DNA of 64,000 nucleotides from Armatimonadetes bacterium 55-13. GTDB lineage: Bacteria; Armatimonadota; Fimbriimonadia; Fimbriimonadales; Fimbriimonadaceae. The notes under the pieces are model-generated. The model made no database searches. It saw only the letters and a program-made list of their open reading frames with translations, and had not been told where the DNA came from. Shown piece after piece: positions 34,735-43,088 of the stretch. How positions within the stretch are numbered: position 1 is the stretch's first letter; each line of letters starts with the position of its first letter. Location: positions 262,225 to 326,224 of the forward strand of contig MKRX01000027.1 of the NCBI GenBank assembly GCA_001898035.1. Direction: 5' to 3'. The translations under genes were made by a program, and so were the position numbers.

Positions 34735-35973
34735 GTGCCGGAAATCTCTTCGTTTGCCGTAACCAGTTCGCCCGACTCTTCCGGCTTTCCGGGAGAGATC
34801 GAGGCGGCAATGGGTCAGTTGCAGAGCGAATGTGCGGCGATGATTGAGGCGCTTTGCGGGAGTTCTCCTCGGGCGAAGGACGTCTCCGATCACTTTGAAA
34901 TTCATGCCAAGTTGGGTTGGCAGATTTGGAATGTTGCCTATGCTCCGCCCTTAACCGCCTATCGATTTCTTCCAAACGACCATGGCCTGGGAGTCTGGCT
35001 GCAAGCCGCAGGCAATAAAGGCGCTCCAAGCGAATTATTAGATGGATTCTCGGCGGCAATTGATCGGTTTCGCGCGGTCATCGAAACTCACGCTGAAGAC
35101 CGCGAAATGTTTGAAATGCTGGTGGATGCCCGCTCGGGTCGATCGAACGAAGATTCGATTCTTCGGTGGCGCAAACAAGCATTCACGGGGAATAGTTTTA
35201 CTTTCGGAGCTCGTGCCAAGTGCCTGGTCGCTTCAGCAATCCTCTTTCCCGCTAGCAAAGCGCACACGTTCAGTATTGTAAGGATTCATGGCCTTATTGG
35301 ACTGGTACGAACCAGGGCAGGGGTTCGCTGGCCATTGGCCACTCTCGTAGTTCAGCAAAGCGACGGAAGATGGACGACGCCGGGAAGAGAACCGTTGTTT
35401 TCCTCGCCCAAAGTGGATGAAATTGGCGTTCCCTTGCTTGCCGACTACTGTTCTCGCCCACTCCCGCCCGTTGAGCGGACGCTCGAAGGTGACACCCTCC
35501 ATGATGAACTTTTACCGGGGGTGGTTGGTTTAACCGGGGCAAACACTGTATTCACCGGTGAGATATTGCATGAAGTCGGACCCACCCACGGCATGAAAGA
35601 GGGTGAAATAGCCCACTTTGGATCAGGAATCCGTACGCCCGCAGAGTTGATGATCTGCGATCATATCGTTCACCAATCCATCTTCCCATCGGTGATGCGG
35701 GAGCTACGAGTTTATAGCGAGCTGGTTTCGCCCGTGAGCCGAGACGATCGAGATCGTCTCGACATGACTGAAGAGCTACAACACCTGGGAACAGGACTGC
35801 ATCGCGTCCGAACGGCGGACGTTCCCAACTATTCGGACCTCCTTCACGAAGCGTTCGCCAAGATCGGATTCGATCCTAACGAGTTTGAAGTTTATCGAGT
35901 GCGATTGCCTTATCCCCCCATTCCCGCCTCGGTAATGGTTCGGCATCCACTGCCTTCGCCACCCTCGCCTTGA
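34735..35973 (+). CDS. 412-aa protein of unknown function
   Basis: A soluble protein without a signal peptide or obvious membrane segment. I recognise no family. Notable stretches are DHFEIHAKLGWQIWNVAYAPP near residue 55, an LLPGVVGLTGANTVFTGEILHEVGPTHGMKEGEIAHFGSG region near 260-300 and a His-containing MICDHIVHQSIFP. Together these look like a folded enzyme or sensor. The start is GTG 34735, with TATATT at 34722-34727, 7 bases upstream, and no Shine-Dalgarno. It stands alone. Confidence 0.7.
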   Translation: MPEISSFAVTSSPDSSGFPGEIEAAMGQLQSECAAMIEALCGSSPRAKDVSDHFEIHAKLGWQIWNVAYAPPLTAYRFLPNDHGLGVWLQAAGNKGAPSELLDGFSAAIDRFRAVIETHAEDREMFEMLVDARSGRSNEDSILRWRKQAFTGNSFTFGARAKCLVASAILFPASKAHTFSIVRIHGLIGLVRTRAGVRWPLATLVVQQSDGRWTTPGREPLFSSPKVDEIGVPLLADYCSRPLPPVERTLEGDTLHDELLPGVVGLTGANTVFTGEILHEVGPTHGMKEGEIAHFGSGIRTPAELMICDHIVHQSIFPSVMRELRVYSELVSPVSRDDRDRLDMTEELQHLGTGLHRVRTADVPNYSDLLHEAFAKIGFDPNEFEVYRVRLPYPPIPASVMVRHPLPSPPSP

Positions 35974-36046
35974 CAACGGCGCCTGGGAGTCTTTCCGAGA
36001 TGGGCTCCTATGGTAACGACTTTCATCTCGGATCTGGAGAGATCAT

Positions 36047-36757
36047 ATGCGTACATTCTTTGCGTTTGCGGGCCTGGTATCGATCACAGCGATGGCCGCG
36101 TCTGCACATGCCGATATCCTTCACACCTACGAGGACTTGACGGAAGACTTTTACGGCACAACATTCCATCACGATGGAGTTACCTATCGAGATGTTAATA
36201 ACGTTTCGGGGGTAAACCCAGACGGATGGACGTTCAATCCTGGCGATCTAGGAACCCATCTTGCCGTCGAACAGGCGACGTACCTCTACGACGATTTTCC
36301 CACGTTTGGGAGTCCTGAGAATGCGCTGACGTTTGGTGACTATTACGTCTCTGGCCCCAACCTGAGTATTGGAGCTCTGGCTTCGGTCTACCTTGACTTA
36401 GATGACCTGGCAAATGCGGCGAGTTTTGACATCGCTTTTTATGAGAATGGTCCCTGGGGCAACGTCGTCTATCAAGTCGATGCGTTAAGAAACGGCGGCG
36501 TGGTCGCCAGCGATTCCTATACTCTTGCCGATGGTGGCGGACGCGATAACGTGAATTGGACGACTCTTGCCGTTAGCGGCGCGGAATTCGATTCGCTCCA
36601 TATCTACGCAACTCTTAACGGTGAGTACACGGGAGCGCGAGGAATGATCGATGATCTGGCGATCACCTCTGCTCCGGTTCCTGAACCAGCAACCCTGTCT
36701 GCCTTAGGGTTAGGCGCACTCGCGCTACTACGGCGACGCCGAACGGCAAAGAAGTAA
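36047..36757 (+). CDS. PEP-CTERM secreted protein
   Basis: A 236-aa protein with a Sec signal peptide (FFAFAGLVSITAMAASAHA) and a C-terminal PEP-CTERM sorting signal (VPEPATLSALGLGALALLRRRR). The middle resembles DUF4465-type secreted beta proteins (YYVSGPNLSIGALASVYLDL). In characterised hosts such proteins are processed by an exosortase and reach the surface or biofilm matrix; no exosortase gene is in this window. GGAGAG precedes the ATG and a strong hairpin follows. Confidence 0.88.
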   Translation: MRTFFAFAGLVSITAMAASAHADILHTYEDLTEDFYGTTFHHDGVTYRDVNNVSGVNPDGWTFNPGDLGTHLAVEQATYLYDDFPTFGSPENALTFGDYYVSGPNLSIGALASVYLDLDDLANAASFDIAFYENGPWGNVVYQVDALRNGGVVASDSYTLADGGGRDNVNWTTLAVSGAEFDSLHIYATLNGEYTGARGMIDDLAITSAPVPEPATLSALGLGALALLRRRRTAKK

Positions 36758-36763
36758 GTTCTC

Positions 36764-36793
36764 TTGCCCCCGACGCAATAGCGTTGGGGGCAA
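36764..36793. terminator. Hairpin terminator between PEP-CTERM gene and GH43
   Basis: A 13-bp stem with one G-T pair, TTGCCCCCGACGC / GCGTTGGGGGCAA, and loop AATA, located 7 bases after the PEP-CTERM stop and 4 bases before the end of the convergent GH43 gene. Confidence 0.7.
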
Positions 36794-36796
36794 ACA

Positions 36797-37771
36797 TCAC
36801 TTGTCCAACTTTGGGCCGATCTGAGGACTCGTCGTGGGACCGTTCGAAATCGGTCCATCCTTTTCCCACGTCAGACGATCGATGCGAAGGGTTCGACCCA
36901 TTGGATTATGTCCATACATGGGATCTCCCTGCCCATCCCATCCGTGGTAAGCAATCCACCACTCTCCACTCTTGAGTCGAAACACCGTCTGATGCCCGGG
37001 CGAATAAACATCTTCGGGGCGGGAATCGATAACCGGCTTTATTCGCTTCTTGTATGGACCAAGGAGGGATGTCGAGGAAGCGCATCTGACCCGGTAGTTG
37101 GCGTCTTTTTTCAACGACTGAAACCATCCCGACGAATAGAGTAGCCAATAGACGCCATCTTTCTTGATTAATGTCGGCGCGTCTAGAATTCCTTGCTCAT
37201 CGGGTCTGTCGGTTTTGAGAAGAACCTTTGCTTCACCAACCACCTTGGAAAATCCAGGATCAAGCTCAACAATTTTTAGCGCTCTCGGGCGGGCTTCGCG
37301 AATGTAAAGCAAGTAGGTCTTGCCATTTTCGACGTAAAGACTCGGATCGATAGCTCCATCTTGACTTGTGCCTTCATTTTCGGAAATGCCGGGGACCAGT
37401 ACGGCCAAGTCCTTAAATGGACCAAGGGGACTTTCACCAATCGAAACCGCGAGATCTCTTTTGTTCGTTTCCGGATTGAGGGCAGAGAAGAAGAAATACC
37501 ACTTACCACCTCTCTGGTACACCTCGGGGGCCCACATTTGGTTGCTCGACCAAGAAGGCTTACCAACGGGCTTTTCAACCGTCCAATGAATCAAGTCCTT
37601 GGATGTCATAGCCTGGAAACCACGCCCACTGTTGTGGGTGGCATACGCATAAAAGAGCCCCTGGAACTCCAAAACAAAGGGGTCGGGAAAGTTATGACCA
37701 TAGACCGGATTCGTGTAGCTGGATTGAGATACGGATTGGTTCATGACGACGAGTGCGAACAGAGACAACAT
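36797..37771 (-). CDS. Secreted GH43 glycosidase with Asp at the general-acid position
   Basis: A 324-aa five-bladed propeller with an N-terminal signal-like segment. The base Asp is in HNFPDPFVLE, the pKa-modulating Asp in DGAIDPSLYV, and MWAPEVYQRGGKWYFFFS is typical. At the general-acid site the usual Glu (EAP or EGP) appears to be Asp in ILDAPTLIKKDGVYWLLYSSG. A late CYHGW-like AYHGWDG motif is present. GH43 enzymes attack arabinan or xylan side chains. It starts 5 bases after the permease gene and belongs to that operon. Confidence 0.82.
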   Translation of the reverse strand: MLSLFALVVMNQSVSQSSYTNPVYGHNFPDPFVLEFQGLFYAYATHNSGRGFQAMTSKDLIHWTVEKPVGKPSWSSNQMWAPEVYQRGGKWYFFFSALNPETNKRDLAVSIGESPLGPFKDLAVLVPGISENEGTSQDGAIDPSLYVENGKTYLLYIREARPRALKIVELDPGFSKVVGEAKVLLKTDRPDEQGILDAPTLIKKDGVYWLLYSSGWFQSLKKDANYRVRCASSTSLLGPYKKRIKPVIDSRPEDVYSPGHQTVFRLKSGEWWIAYHGWDGQGDPMYGHNPMGRTLRIDRLTWEKDGPISNGPTTSPQIGPKLDK

Positions 37772-37775
37772 AGAA

Positions 37776-38600
37776 CTAACCTTTTAGGCCGGTGAGAGCA
37801 ATGCCTTGGGTGATCCTCTTCTGGAAGAGCAAGAACGCAATGATGGCCGGGATTGAACTTAAAGTTGCGGCGGCCATGGTAATCCCATATTCCGCCGTAT
37901 ATCGACCTTGAAAGATGCTCAGCCCCACCGGCAGGGTTCGCATTTCAACGTCGTTGGTTACAATGAGCGGCCAGACAAAATCGTTCCAAGACGCCAAAAA
38001 GGTGAAGATGGCAAGCGTGGCTAATGCCGGCTGAGCGAGAGGAATGATAATGCGAGAATAAATCGTCCAGAGGGAAGCGCCGTCAAGAGCAGCTGCTTCC
38101 TCCAACTCTTTGGGAATGGTGATGAAGAATTGTCGAAGGAGAAATACTCCCAAAGGACTGGCTAGTGCGGGAAGAATCAACCCAGGGTAAGTATTAAACA
38201 GCCCCATCTTCTGAACAATCAAGAAAACGGGAATAAGACAGACTTGGCTGGGAATCATCATGGTAGAGACCACCGCCACAAACGCCCCATCTCGCCCTGG
38301 GAATCTAAGTCGAGAGAATGCGTACGCCGCCATGCTCGTGACCAATAGGGTGAGAACGGTGACAGATAGGGAAATGCCAACCGAATTTGCAAACCACCGC
38401 CCGATTGGAAACTCCTCGGCTCGCTCCGCGAGCTTCGCGAAGTTTTCCGTTGTTACGGTCTGAGGGATCCAATGAGGCTGGGCGCTCAGAACCTCTTTTT
38501 CAGGTTTGAAAGCCGTGGAGATCATCCAAACGGCTGGGGCAACCATAAGCATGGCCGCCCCAGTCATGAGCAATTGTCCAATCAGTCGTCTAAGTTTCAT
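37776..38600 (-). CDS. ABC sugar transporter permease (MalG/AraQ type)
   Basis: A 274-aa protein with six membrane helices and the EAA loop (ELEEAAALDGASLWTIYSRIIIPLAQPAL) that contacts the ATPase. It is the second permease of a carbohydrate importer. Its likely partners, the binding protein and first permease, lie on the opposite strand at 41844-43945. No ATPase gene is in the window, so a shared MsmK/UgpC-like ATPase elsewhere is likely. Confidence 0.9.
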   Translation of the reverse strand: MKLRRLIGQLLMTGAAMLMVAPAVWMISTAFKPEKEVLSAQPHWIPQTVTTENFAKLAERAEEFPIGRWFANSVGISLSVTVLTLLVTSMAAYAFSRLRFPGRDGAFVAVVSTMMIPSQVCLIPVFLIVQKMGLFNTYPGLILPALASPLGVFLLRQFFITIPKELEEAAALDGASLWTIYSRIIIPLAQPALATLAIFTFLASWNDFVWPLIVTNDVEMRTLPVGLSIFQGRYTAEYGITMAAATLSSIPAIIAFLLFQKRITQGIALTGLKG

Positions 38601-38611
38601 GGCCCGATCGG

Positions 38612-38809
38612 CTAACGAGAGGACTGGCCAGGCGAGCTTGTACTCGGATTAAAGTTAGCCCGTTCGTTCGCTTCTTGCTTTCTGATTTCCTGCATTTTTT
38701 CGGGAGTAATGGGATTCTCTTCTACGGAGCACCCGCAAAGAAAAAGAAGTGTTATGGTTGCCACCGCCACGGCGAAGAGTTCTTTGACTGACCGGAATAC
38801 TCTTTTCAT
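38612..38809 (-). CDS. 65-aa lipoprotein paired with pseudopilin
   Basis: A signal peptide with lipobox LCGC, then a short polar tail containing ITPEKMQEIRKQEANERANF and a Ser/Pro-rich end. It lies 9 bases downstream of a DUF1559 pseudopilin gene and is one of three such pairs in the window. The TPE-K/Q helix resembles LTPEQKKQAEANM in the lipoprotein at 54339. Function unknown; probably envelope-anchored. Confidence 0.75.
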   Translation of the reverse strand: MKRVFRSVKELFAVAVATITLLFLCGCSVEENPITPEKMQEIRKQEANERANFNPSTSSPGQSSR

Positions 38810-38818
38810 CGAATACCT

Positions 38819-39709
38819 CTAGGGAACCTGAGATGCATCGCACTGACCCCACGATCCCCAATAGTTTTGGCCGAGTTCTGGATCGGAGTCCATTGTCGGA
38901 TTGGTGTCGGGATTGATCCACGTGCCACGACTGTCCATGTACACCCACTCGAAAAAGCCAAGCTGCTTGAATTTGAGGGCTTTTCTCTTGAGGAATTTGG
39001 CATGTCCATCGGCAAATCCGTAGTTGCCACCCTTGGCAAAGTTAAACCCTGCCCACGAGAGATCGGCATCATTAGCGTGCTTCGCGCCATCGGTGAAATA
39101 AGAACGTCGGGGAGAAACGATCGCTTCCTTGACGGTGGTCGCCCGAGACTGGAAAACCACGATATCGGCCGGCTTACTGATAGCCGTTTGCGGCAGTCGA
39201 CTTACACAGCCATTAAACATATAGCTGGTTTTGCCCGCCCTTGAATTATTGGGAACCGGAGCCCATTTGGGATCGGCGTCGTTGGGAGCGGATGGGCTCA
39301 CCATCATGTCGATGCTCTTAATATAGGGGAATGTTTCTCGGCCCCAGTTCTGAACAACGCCAGGGTCCATGAATCCGAGAGGAGCTTGGCTCGGCGGATT
39401 TCCGCCCGCACCAGCGCCCCATTGGTTACCGTAGAAGTCGGTCTGGCCGGTCCAGGGCTGCATCGTGGACCAGTTACCAGCGTTCGTGGGAACCATTCCT
39501 TCGCCATTGGCGACGAAGAAGTCGTCGTAGTCGGCAAGGTACATGATGGAAGCCGTGGTTAGCTGCTTTATGTTGCTGAGGTCGGAGGCTTTCTTCGCTG
39601 CAGCCTTCGCCTGAGCGAAGACAGGGAACAGGATTGCGGCCAAAATCGCGATGATTGCGATTACCACCAAGAGTTCGATTAACGTAAATGCTCTTTGATT
39701 ATTGTTCAT
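38819..39709 (-). CDS. DUF1559-type pseudopilin (type II secretion-like)
   Basis: A 296-aa protein with a type III (prepilin) signal: [20 protein letters not shown], cleaved before Phe, with the conserved Glu5. The helix continues to [23 protein letters not shown], and the C-terminal beta domain ends with the H-x9-DG mark (NYGFADGHAKFLKRK). The start at 39709 is set by the signal; GAGGAC lies just upstream. It sits in an operon between the ArsR-type regulator and the lipoprotein-permease-GH43 genes, suggesting a substrate-specific surface role linked to sugar uptake. Confidence 0.88.
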   Translation of the reverse strand: MNNNQRAFTLIELLVVIAIIAILAAILFPVFAQAKAAAKKASDLSNIKQLTTASIMYLADYDDFFVANGEGMVPTNAGNWSTMQPWTGQTDFYGNQWGAGAGGNPPSQAPLGFMDPGVVQNWGRETFPYIKSIDMMVSPSAPNDADPKWAPVPNNSRAGKTSYMFNGCVSRLPQTAISKPADIVVFQSRATTVKEAIVSPRRSYFTDGAKHANDADLSWAGFNFAKGGNYGFADGHAKFLKRKALKFKQLGFFEWVYMDSRGTWINPDTNPTMDSDPELGQNYWGSWGQCDASQVP

Positions 39710-39752
39710 GACTCGTCCTCGAGTAATAAGTTCTTCGTAGAAGCTGAAATGT

Positions 39753-40763
39753 CTAGCCGGAGGCGTTATCCCCCGTCGGTTGAAATTCATGAGTGAACGA
39801 GCGTCCCATATTGGTTCGATCCGGCTCATTCGCGTTCATTACGTAGTGAAGGCGTAGAACGAGGTCTTGCGCATAGTTGCCAAAACCCTTGCCAAACAAA
39901 TTGAATCCACCACGATGCGAGGCGTCCTTCTTGACTCCCAATCGCAATCGGATCGGTTGATTCGGTTTCACTCCAGCGTCGGCAAGGGTCACCTCAGAGA
40001 GGGGATTACCGTCAAGAGATGCGCCTTCGCGATCGATCGACCAAATCTTCAACGCTCCGTACTGGGTCATGTGATCAATCCACCATGAAGGGTTCAGAGC
40101 GCCGCGTTTTGCGCCGAAGTCGCCAGGAGAAGTCCAGGTTCCGACTTCAACGTCGTTGATCCAGAGCGTGATGTCAGATGGCCAATCGTGGTTGTAGTTC
40201 GGGGCCTCAGAACAAGCTTCGGCGATGAATTCCATCCGAAGAATCTCGACAGAGGTTGGAAGTGTATTGGGGAAGATGTACTCCACTTGTCCAGCTGCCA
40301 TCCACAGGATTTCAGCGCTGGCGCGTTCGGGGTCCAGAAAGGACTGGGGAACATCCAGGAAACCGATGATCTTGTCGCGATTCGCCAGTCCGCATTGTGG
40401 AGAGGGATTGGCGTAACTATATAGGCCAACGGGCATGGAAATCTCTTCCACCCGCTCCTCCATTTCTCCCCGACTTTCGAAGGTGACCAGCATCTGACCA
40501 TATCGAATGCGACATCTCTTTTGCATGCCCTGAGTTCCAGGCATGTACTCGCTCTCGATAAGGCCAACTTGCTCTAGGATCTGAATATGTTTGCTTACGG
40601 TGGGCTGAGATAGGTTCAACTGAAGACAGATCTCGTTGATGTTCCGATCACCCGCAACCAACATCGACAGAATCTCCAACCGCGTTTCCGAACCGAGAGC
40701 CTTAAAAACTTCCGCGCTGGTTCCATCGCAAACATGTAAGTAGTGAGAGTCGATTCGCTTCAT
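39753..40763 (-). CDS. ArsR-family regulator with large C-terminal sensor-like domain
   Basis: A 336-aa protein. Residues about 15-100 form an ArsR winged helix (FKALGSETRLEILSMLVAGDRNINEICLQLNLSQPTVSKHIQILEQVGL). The remaining 230 residues are a beta-rich domain (ILRMEFIAEACSEAPNYNHDWPSDITLWINDVEVGTW, then KPNQPIRLRLGVKKDASHRGGFNLFGKGFGNYAQDLVLRLHY) that looks like a jelly-roll ligand module. Classical ArsR repressors are about 100 aa, so the fusion is notable. It is divergent from GH43 and probably controls both arms of the sugar locus. Confidence 0.82.
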   Translation of the reverse strand: MKRIDSHYLHVCDGTSAEVFKALGSETRLEILSMLVAGDRNINEICLQLNLSQPTVSKHIQILEQVGLIESEYMPGTQGMQKRCRIRYGQMLVTFESRGEMEERVEEISMPVGLYSYANPSPQCGLANRDKIIGFLDVPQSFLDPERASAEILWMAAGQVEYIFPNTLPTSVEILRMEFIAEACSEAPNYNHDWPSDITLWINDVEVGTWTSPGDFGAKRGALNPSWWIDHMTQYGALKIWSIDREGASLDGNPLSEVTLADAGVKPNQPIRLRLGVKKDASHRGGFNLFGKGFGNYAQDLVLRLHYVMNANEPDRTNMGRSFTHEFQPTGDNASG

Positions 40764-40785
40764 GGTCTTTGTAGAGCTTTTGTGC

Positions 40786-40827
40786 TATAGTATCACACTT
40801 TAGCGATGTTATCGGCAAATTATCGGC
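40786..40827. promoter_or_regulatory. Divergent promoter with TTATCGGC direct repeats
   Basis: TATAGT (40786-40791, plus) and TACTAT (40787-40792, minus) overlap as candidate -10 boxes. TTATCGGC occurs at 40809-40816 and 40820-40827, 11 bases (one helical turn) apart. The repeats lie between the plus -10 and the GH43 start and are good operator candidates for the adjacent ArsR-type regulator. Confidence 0.5.
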
Positions 40828-40849
40828 GATGTGGGCGATTGGAGACCGT

Positions 40850-41830
40850 ATGAGCAGCACTTTGACTCCAAATGAAGGAAGTCCATCGGGCATTAGCTAT
40901 GTAAACCCGGTCTTTACAGATTATTTTGCCGATCCTTTCGTTTTTAAAGTTGGATCCGACTATTACGCGGTGGGCACCGGTGGCCAAGTTGATTCCGCGT
41001 CGGAACGGGTATTCCGTGTCCTCCGCTCGACCAATCTCGTTGAATGGACGCCGCTTGGGTTCGCTCTAAACAAGCCAGAAGGTCACGAGAACGGCGCATT
41101 TTGGGCTCCCGAGATCACGCAGCGTCACGGTCGATTCTATATGTATTACTCCGTTGGTCGCGGAGATAAACACCACCATTTGAGAGTCGCGGTGTCAGAG
41201 TCGCCTGAAGGTCCATACTTCGACAAGGGGCAACTCAGCGCTAAAATCTTGCCTTTCGCCATTGATGCGCATGTCTATCGTCACACCGACGGTTGTGACT
41301 ACATGTTTTATGCGGTGGACCTACTAGGAGGCGAACGTCCGGGGACCTGTTTGGTCGTCGATCGTATGCTGGCGCCGGACCGATTGGAAGGCAACCCGCA
41401 TTTAGTAGCTCGTGCGACCGCCGACTGGCAACGCTTCGAGAAAGGGCGTTCAATGTACGGTGGAATTTACGACTGGCATACCCTTGAGGGACCTGCCGCC
41501 GTTTGGCACGATGGACGTGTCTACGTCTTTTACAGTGGGGGAAACTGGCAAAACGAAAGTTATGGAGTCGATTTTGTTACCGCAGAACATCCCTTGGGGC
41601 CCTACGCAAACGGAACGATAGATCGACCGAGGACCCTCGCAACGTCGTCGGAGGTTCTCGGGCCGGGGCATAACTCGATAACAGTAGCCGCCGACGGCAA
41701 AACCGAATTTGCGGTTTACCATGGTTGGGATAAGGAACGGACGGCGCGCCTCATGCGGATAGACCCAATTCTCTGGACCGATCAAGGGCCAGTGATTGAT
41801 GGTCCAAGCGTGGTCCGCAAGACGACCTAA
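40850..41830 (+). CDS. Cytoplasmic GH43 glycosidase
   Basis: About 326 aa without a signal peptide. The catalytic residues are in FTDYFADPFVFK (base Asp), PFAIDAHVYRH (pKa-modulating Asp) and TLEGPAAVWHDGRVYVFYSGG (acid Glu). FWAPEITQRHGRFYMYYS is also typical. Start 40850 is preferred, with GGAG 5 bases upstream; an in-frame ATG at 40829 overlaps the operator region. It begins the plus-strand arm that continues with the binding protein and permease, so it probably cleaves the imported oligosaccharide. Confidence 0.85.
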   Translation: MSSTLTPNEGSPSGISYVNPVFTDYFADPFVFKVGSDYYAVGTGGQVDSASERVFRVLRSTNLVEWTPLGFALNKPEGHENGAFWAPEITQRHGRFYMYYSVGRGDKHHHLRVAVSESPEGPYFDKGQLSAKILPFAIDAHVYRHTDGCDYMFYAVDLLGGERPGTCLVVDRMLAPDRLEGNPHLVARATADWQRFEKGRSMYGGIYDWHTLEGPAAVWHDGRVYVFYSGGNWQNESYGVDFVTAEHPLGPYANGTIDRPRTLATSSEVLGPGHNSITVAADGKTEFAVYHGWDKERTARLMRIDPILWTDQGPVIDGPSVVRKTT

Positions 41831-41843
41831 TCCGGACTCCAAT

Positions 41844-43088
41844 ATGAGAATCCAACACTTCCTTCTGAGTTTAGTGGCGATCGTGGTGGGATGGGGATGC
41901 CACTCCCAACGGCAAATGGAAGCAAACGGCGCGATTGAACTCAACTTCTGGAACGGATTCTCCGGGCCAGATGGCGCCGAGATGGAAAAGTTGGTCAAGA
42001 AGTTCAATCTTGACAACCAGGGCAAGATCAAGGTGCGAATGCAGATCATTCCTTGGGGCACGTATTACGACAAAGTAACGCTTGGACTGGCCTACGGAGG
42101 TGCTCCCCAGGTCTTTGTGCTTCATGTGAACCGATTTCCTGAATTTGCGAGTCATGGTGTACTCAATACATTCGACGATCTCATAAAGGACTCTCGGTTT
42201 CCATTTGAAGACCTTGCGCCCAAGGCATGGGAAGCAGCCCACTGGGAAGGAAAAGTGCAGGCAATACCACTTGACGTTCACCCTCTGGGGCTCTATTACA
42301 ATCTTGATCTCTTTGCAAAAGCGGGCATTACGCGTCCTCCCACTACATATAAGGAGTTCATTGAGGATGCGAAGAAACTCACAATCGACAAGGACCACGA
42401 TGGAACTCCTGATCAGTGGGGATTCGCCTTTACATGGCTACACAGCAACTCTCTTTGCTTCCTTAACCAGTTTGGCGCCGACCTACTAACCCCGGATCTG
42501 AAGCAATCCGGATTGAGCACTCCTAGGGCAAAGGAAGCGATGCAGAGGATGAAGGACATCATTACAGCCGGCGTTTGCCCAAAGCCGGAAGGACAAGATG
42601 CTTGGCTAGGTTTTCAGACGGGCAAAGTTGCGATGGTGCTGGAAGGTGTCTATATGGTGAAGGGACTGGAATCTCAAGAGGGACTTCGATTCGCGGGGGC
42701 GCCTGTTCCTCAATTTGGCCCCGAGAAGTCGGTTTGGGCCGGAACCCATATGCTCACCATGCCTTCCAGTCTCGATCCGAAGGTCAGGCGAGCGGGATGG
42801 AAGTTCATTCAGTTCCTGAGCGCAAACAGCATAATCTGGGCGCTAGGCGGCCAAGTACCTGCAAGAAAATCCGTGGTCCAGTCGCCTGCCTTTCAAGCCC
42901 TTCCTGTTCAAAGTGAATTTGCAAAGCAGGTTGAGTACGTCCATTACGAACCGAAAAGCATCGACTATAACCTTATCGCAACATTTGGCGACTCTGCATT
43001 TGAGGCCATTCTCAACAATTCCGATACCATTGATCACGCCTTAGCAACCGCATCGAGACGGATCGATAACCGGCTACAGAACAAATGA
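41844..43088 (+). CDS. ABC sugar transporter solute-binding lipoprotein
   Basis: A 414-aa protein with a signal peptide ending in a Gly-Trp-Gly-Cys lipobox (Cys19). The mature part is a family 1 extracellular sugar-binding protein (IELNFWNGFSGPDGAEMEKLVKKFN, WEGKVQAIPLDVHPLGLYYNLDLFAKAGI, and a GKVAMVLEGVYMVKG loop). It starts 14 bases after the GH43 stop, and the permease start overlaps its stop (ATGA). It delivers an oligosaccharide, probably arabino- or xylo-oligosaccharide given the GH43 neighbours. Confidence 0.92.
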   Translation: MRIQHFLLSLVAIVVGWGCHSQRQMEANGAIELNFWNGFSGPDGAEMEKLVKKFNLDNQGKIKVRMQIIPWGTYYDKVTLGLAYGGAPQVFVLHVNRFPEFASHGVLNTFDDLIKDSRFPFEDLAPKAWEAAHWEGKVQAIPLDVHPLGLYYNLDLFAKAGITRPPTTYKEFIEDAKKLTIDKDHDGTPDQWGFAFTWLHSNSLCFLNQFGADLLTPDLKQSGLSTPRAKEAMQRMKDIITAGVCPKPEGQDAWLGFQTGKVAMVLEGVYMVKGLESQEGLRFAGAPVPQFGPEKSVWAGTHMLTMPSSLDPKVRRAGWKFIQFLSANSIIWALGGQVPARKSVVQSPAFQALPVQSEFAKQVEYVHYEPKSIDYNLIATFGDSAFEAILNNSDTIDHALATASRRIDNRLQNK

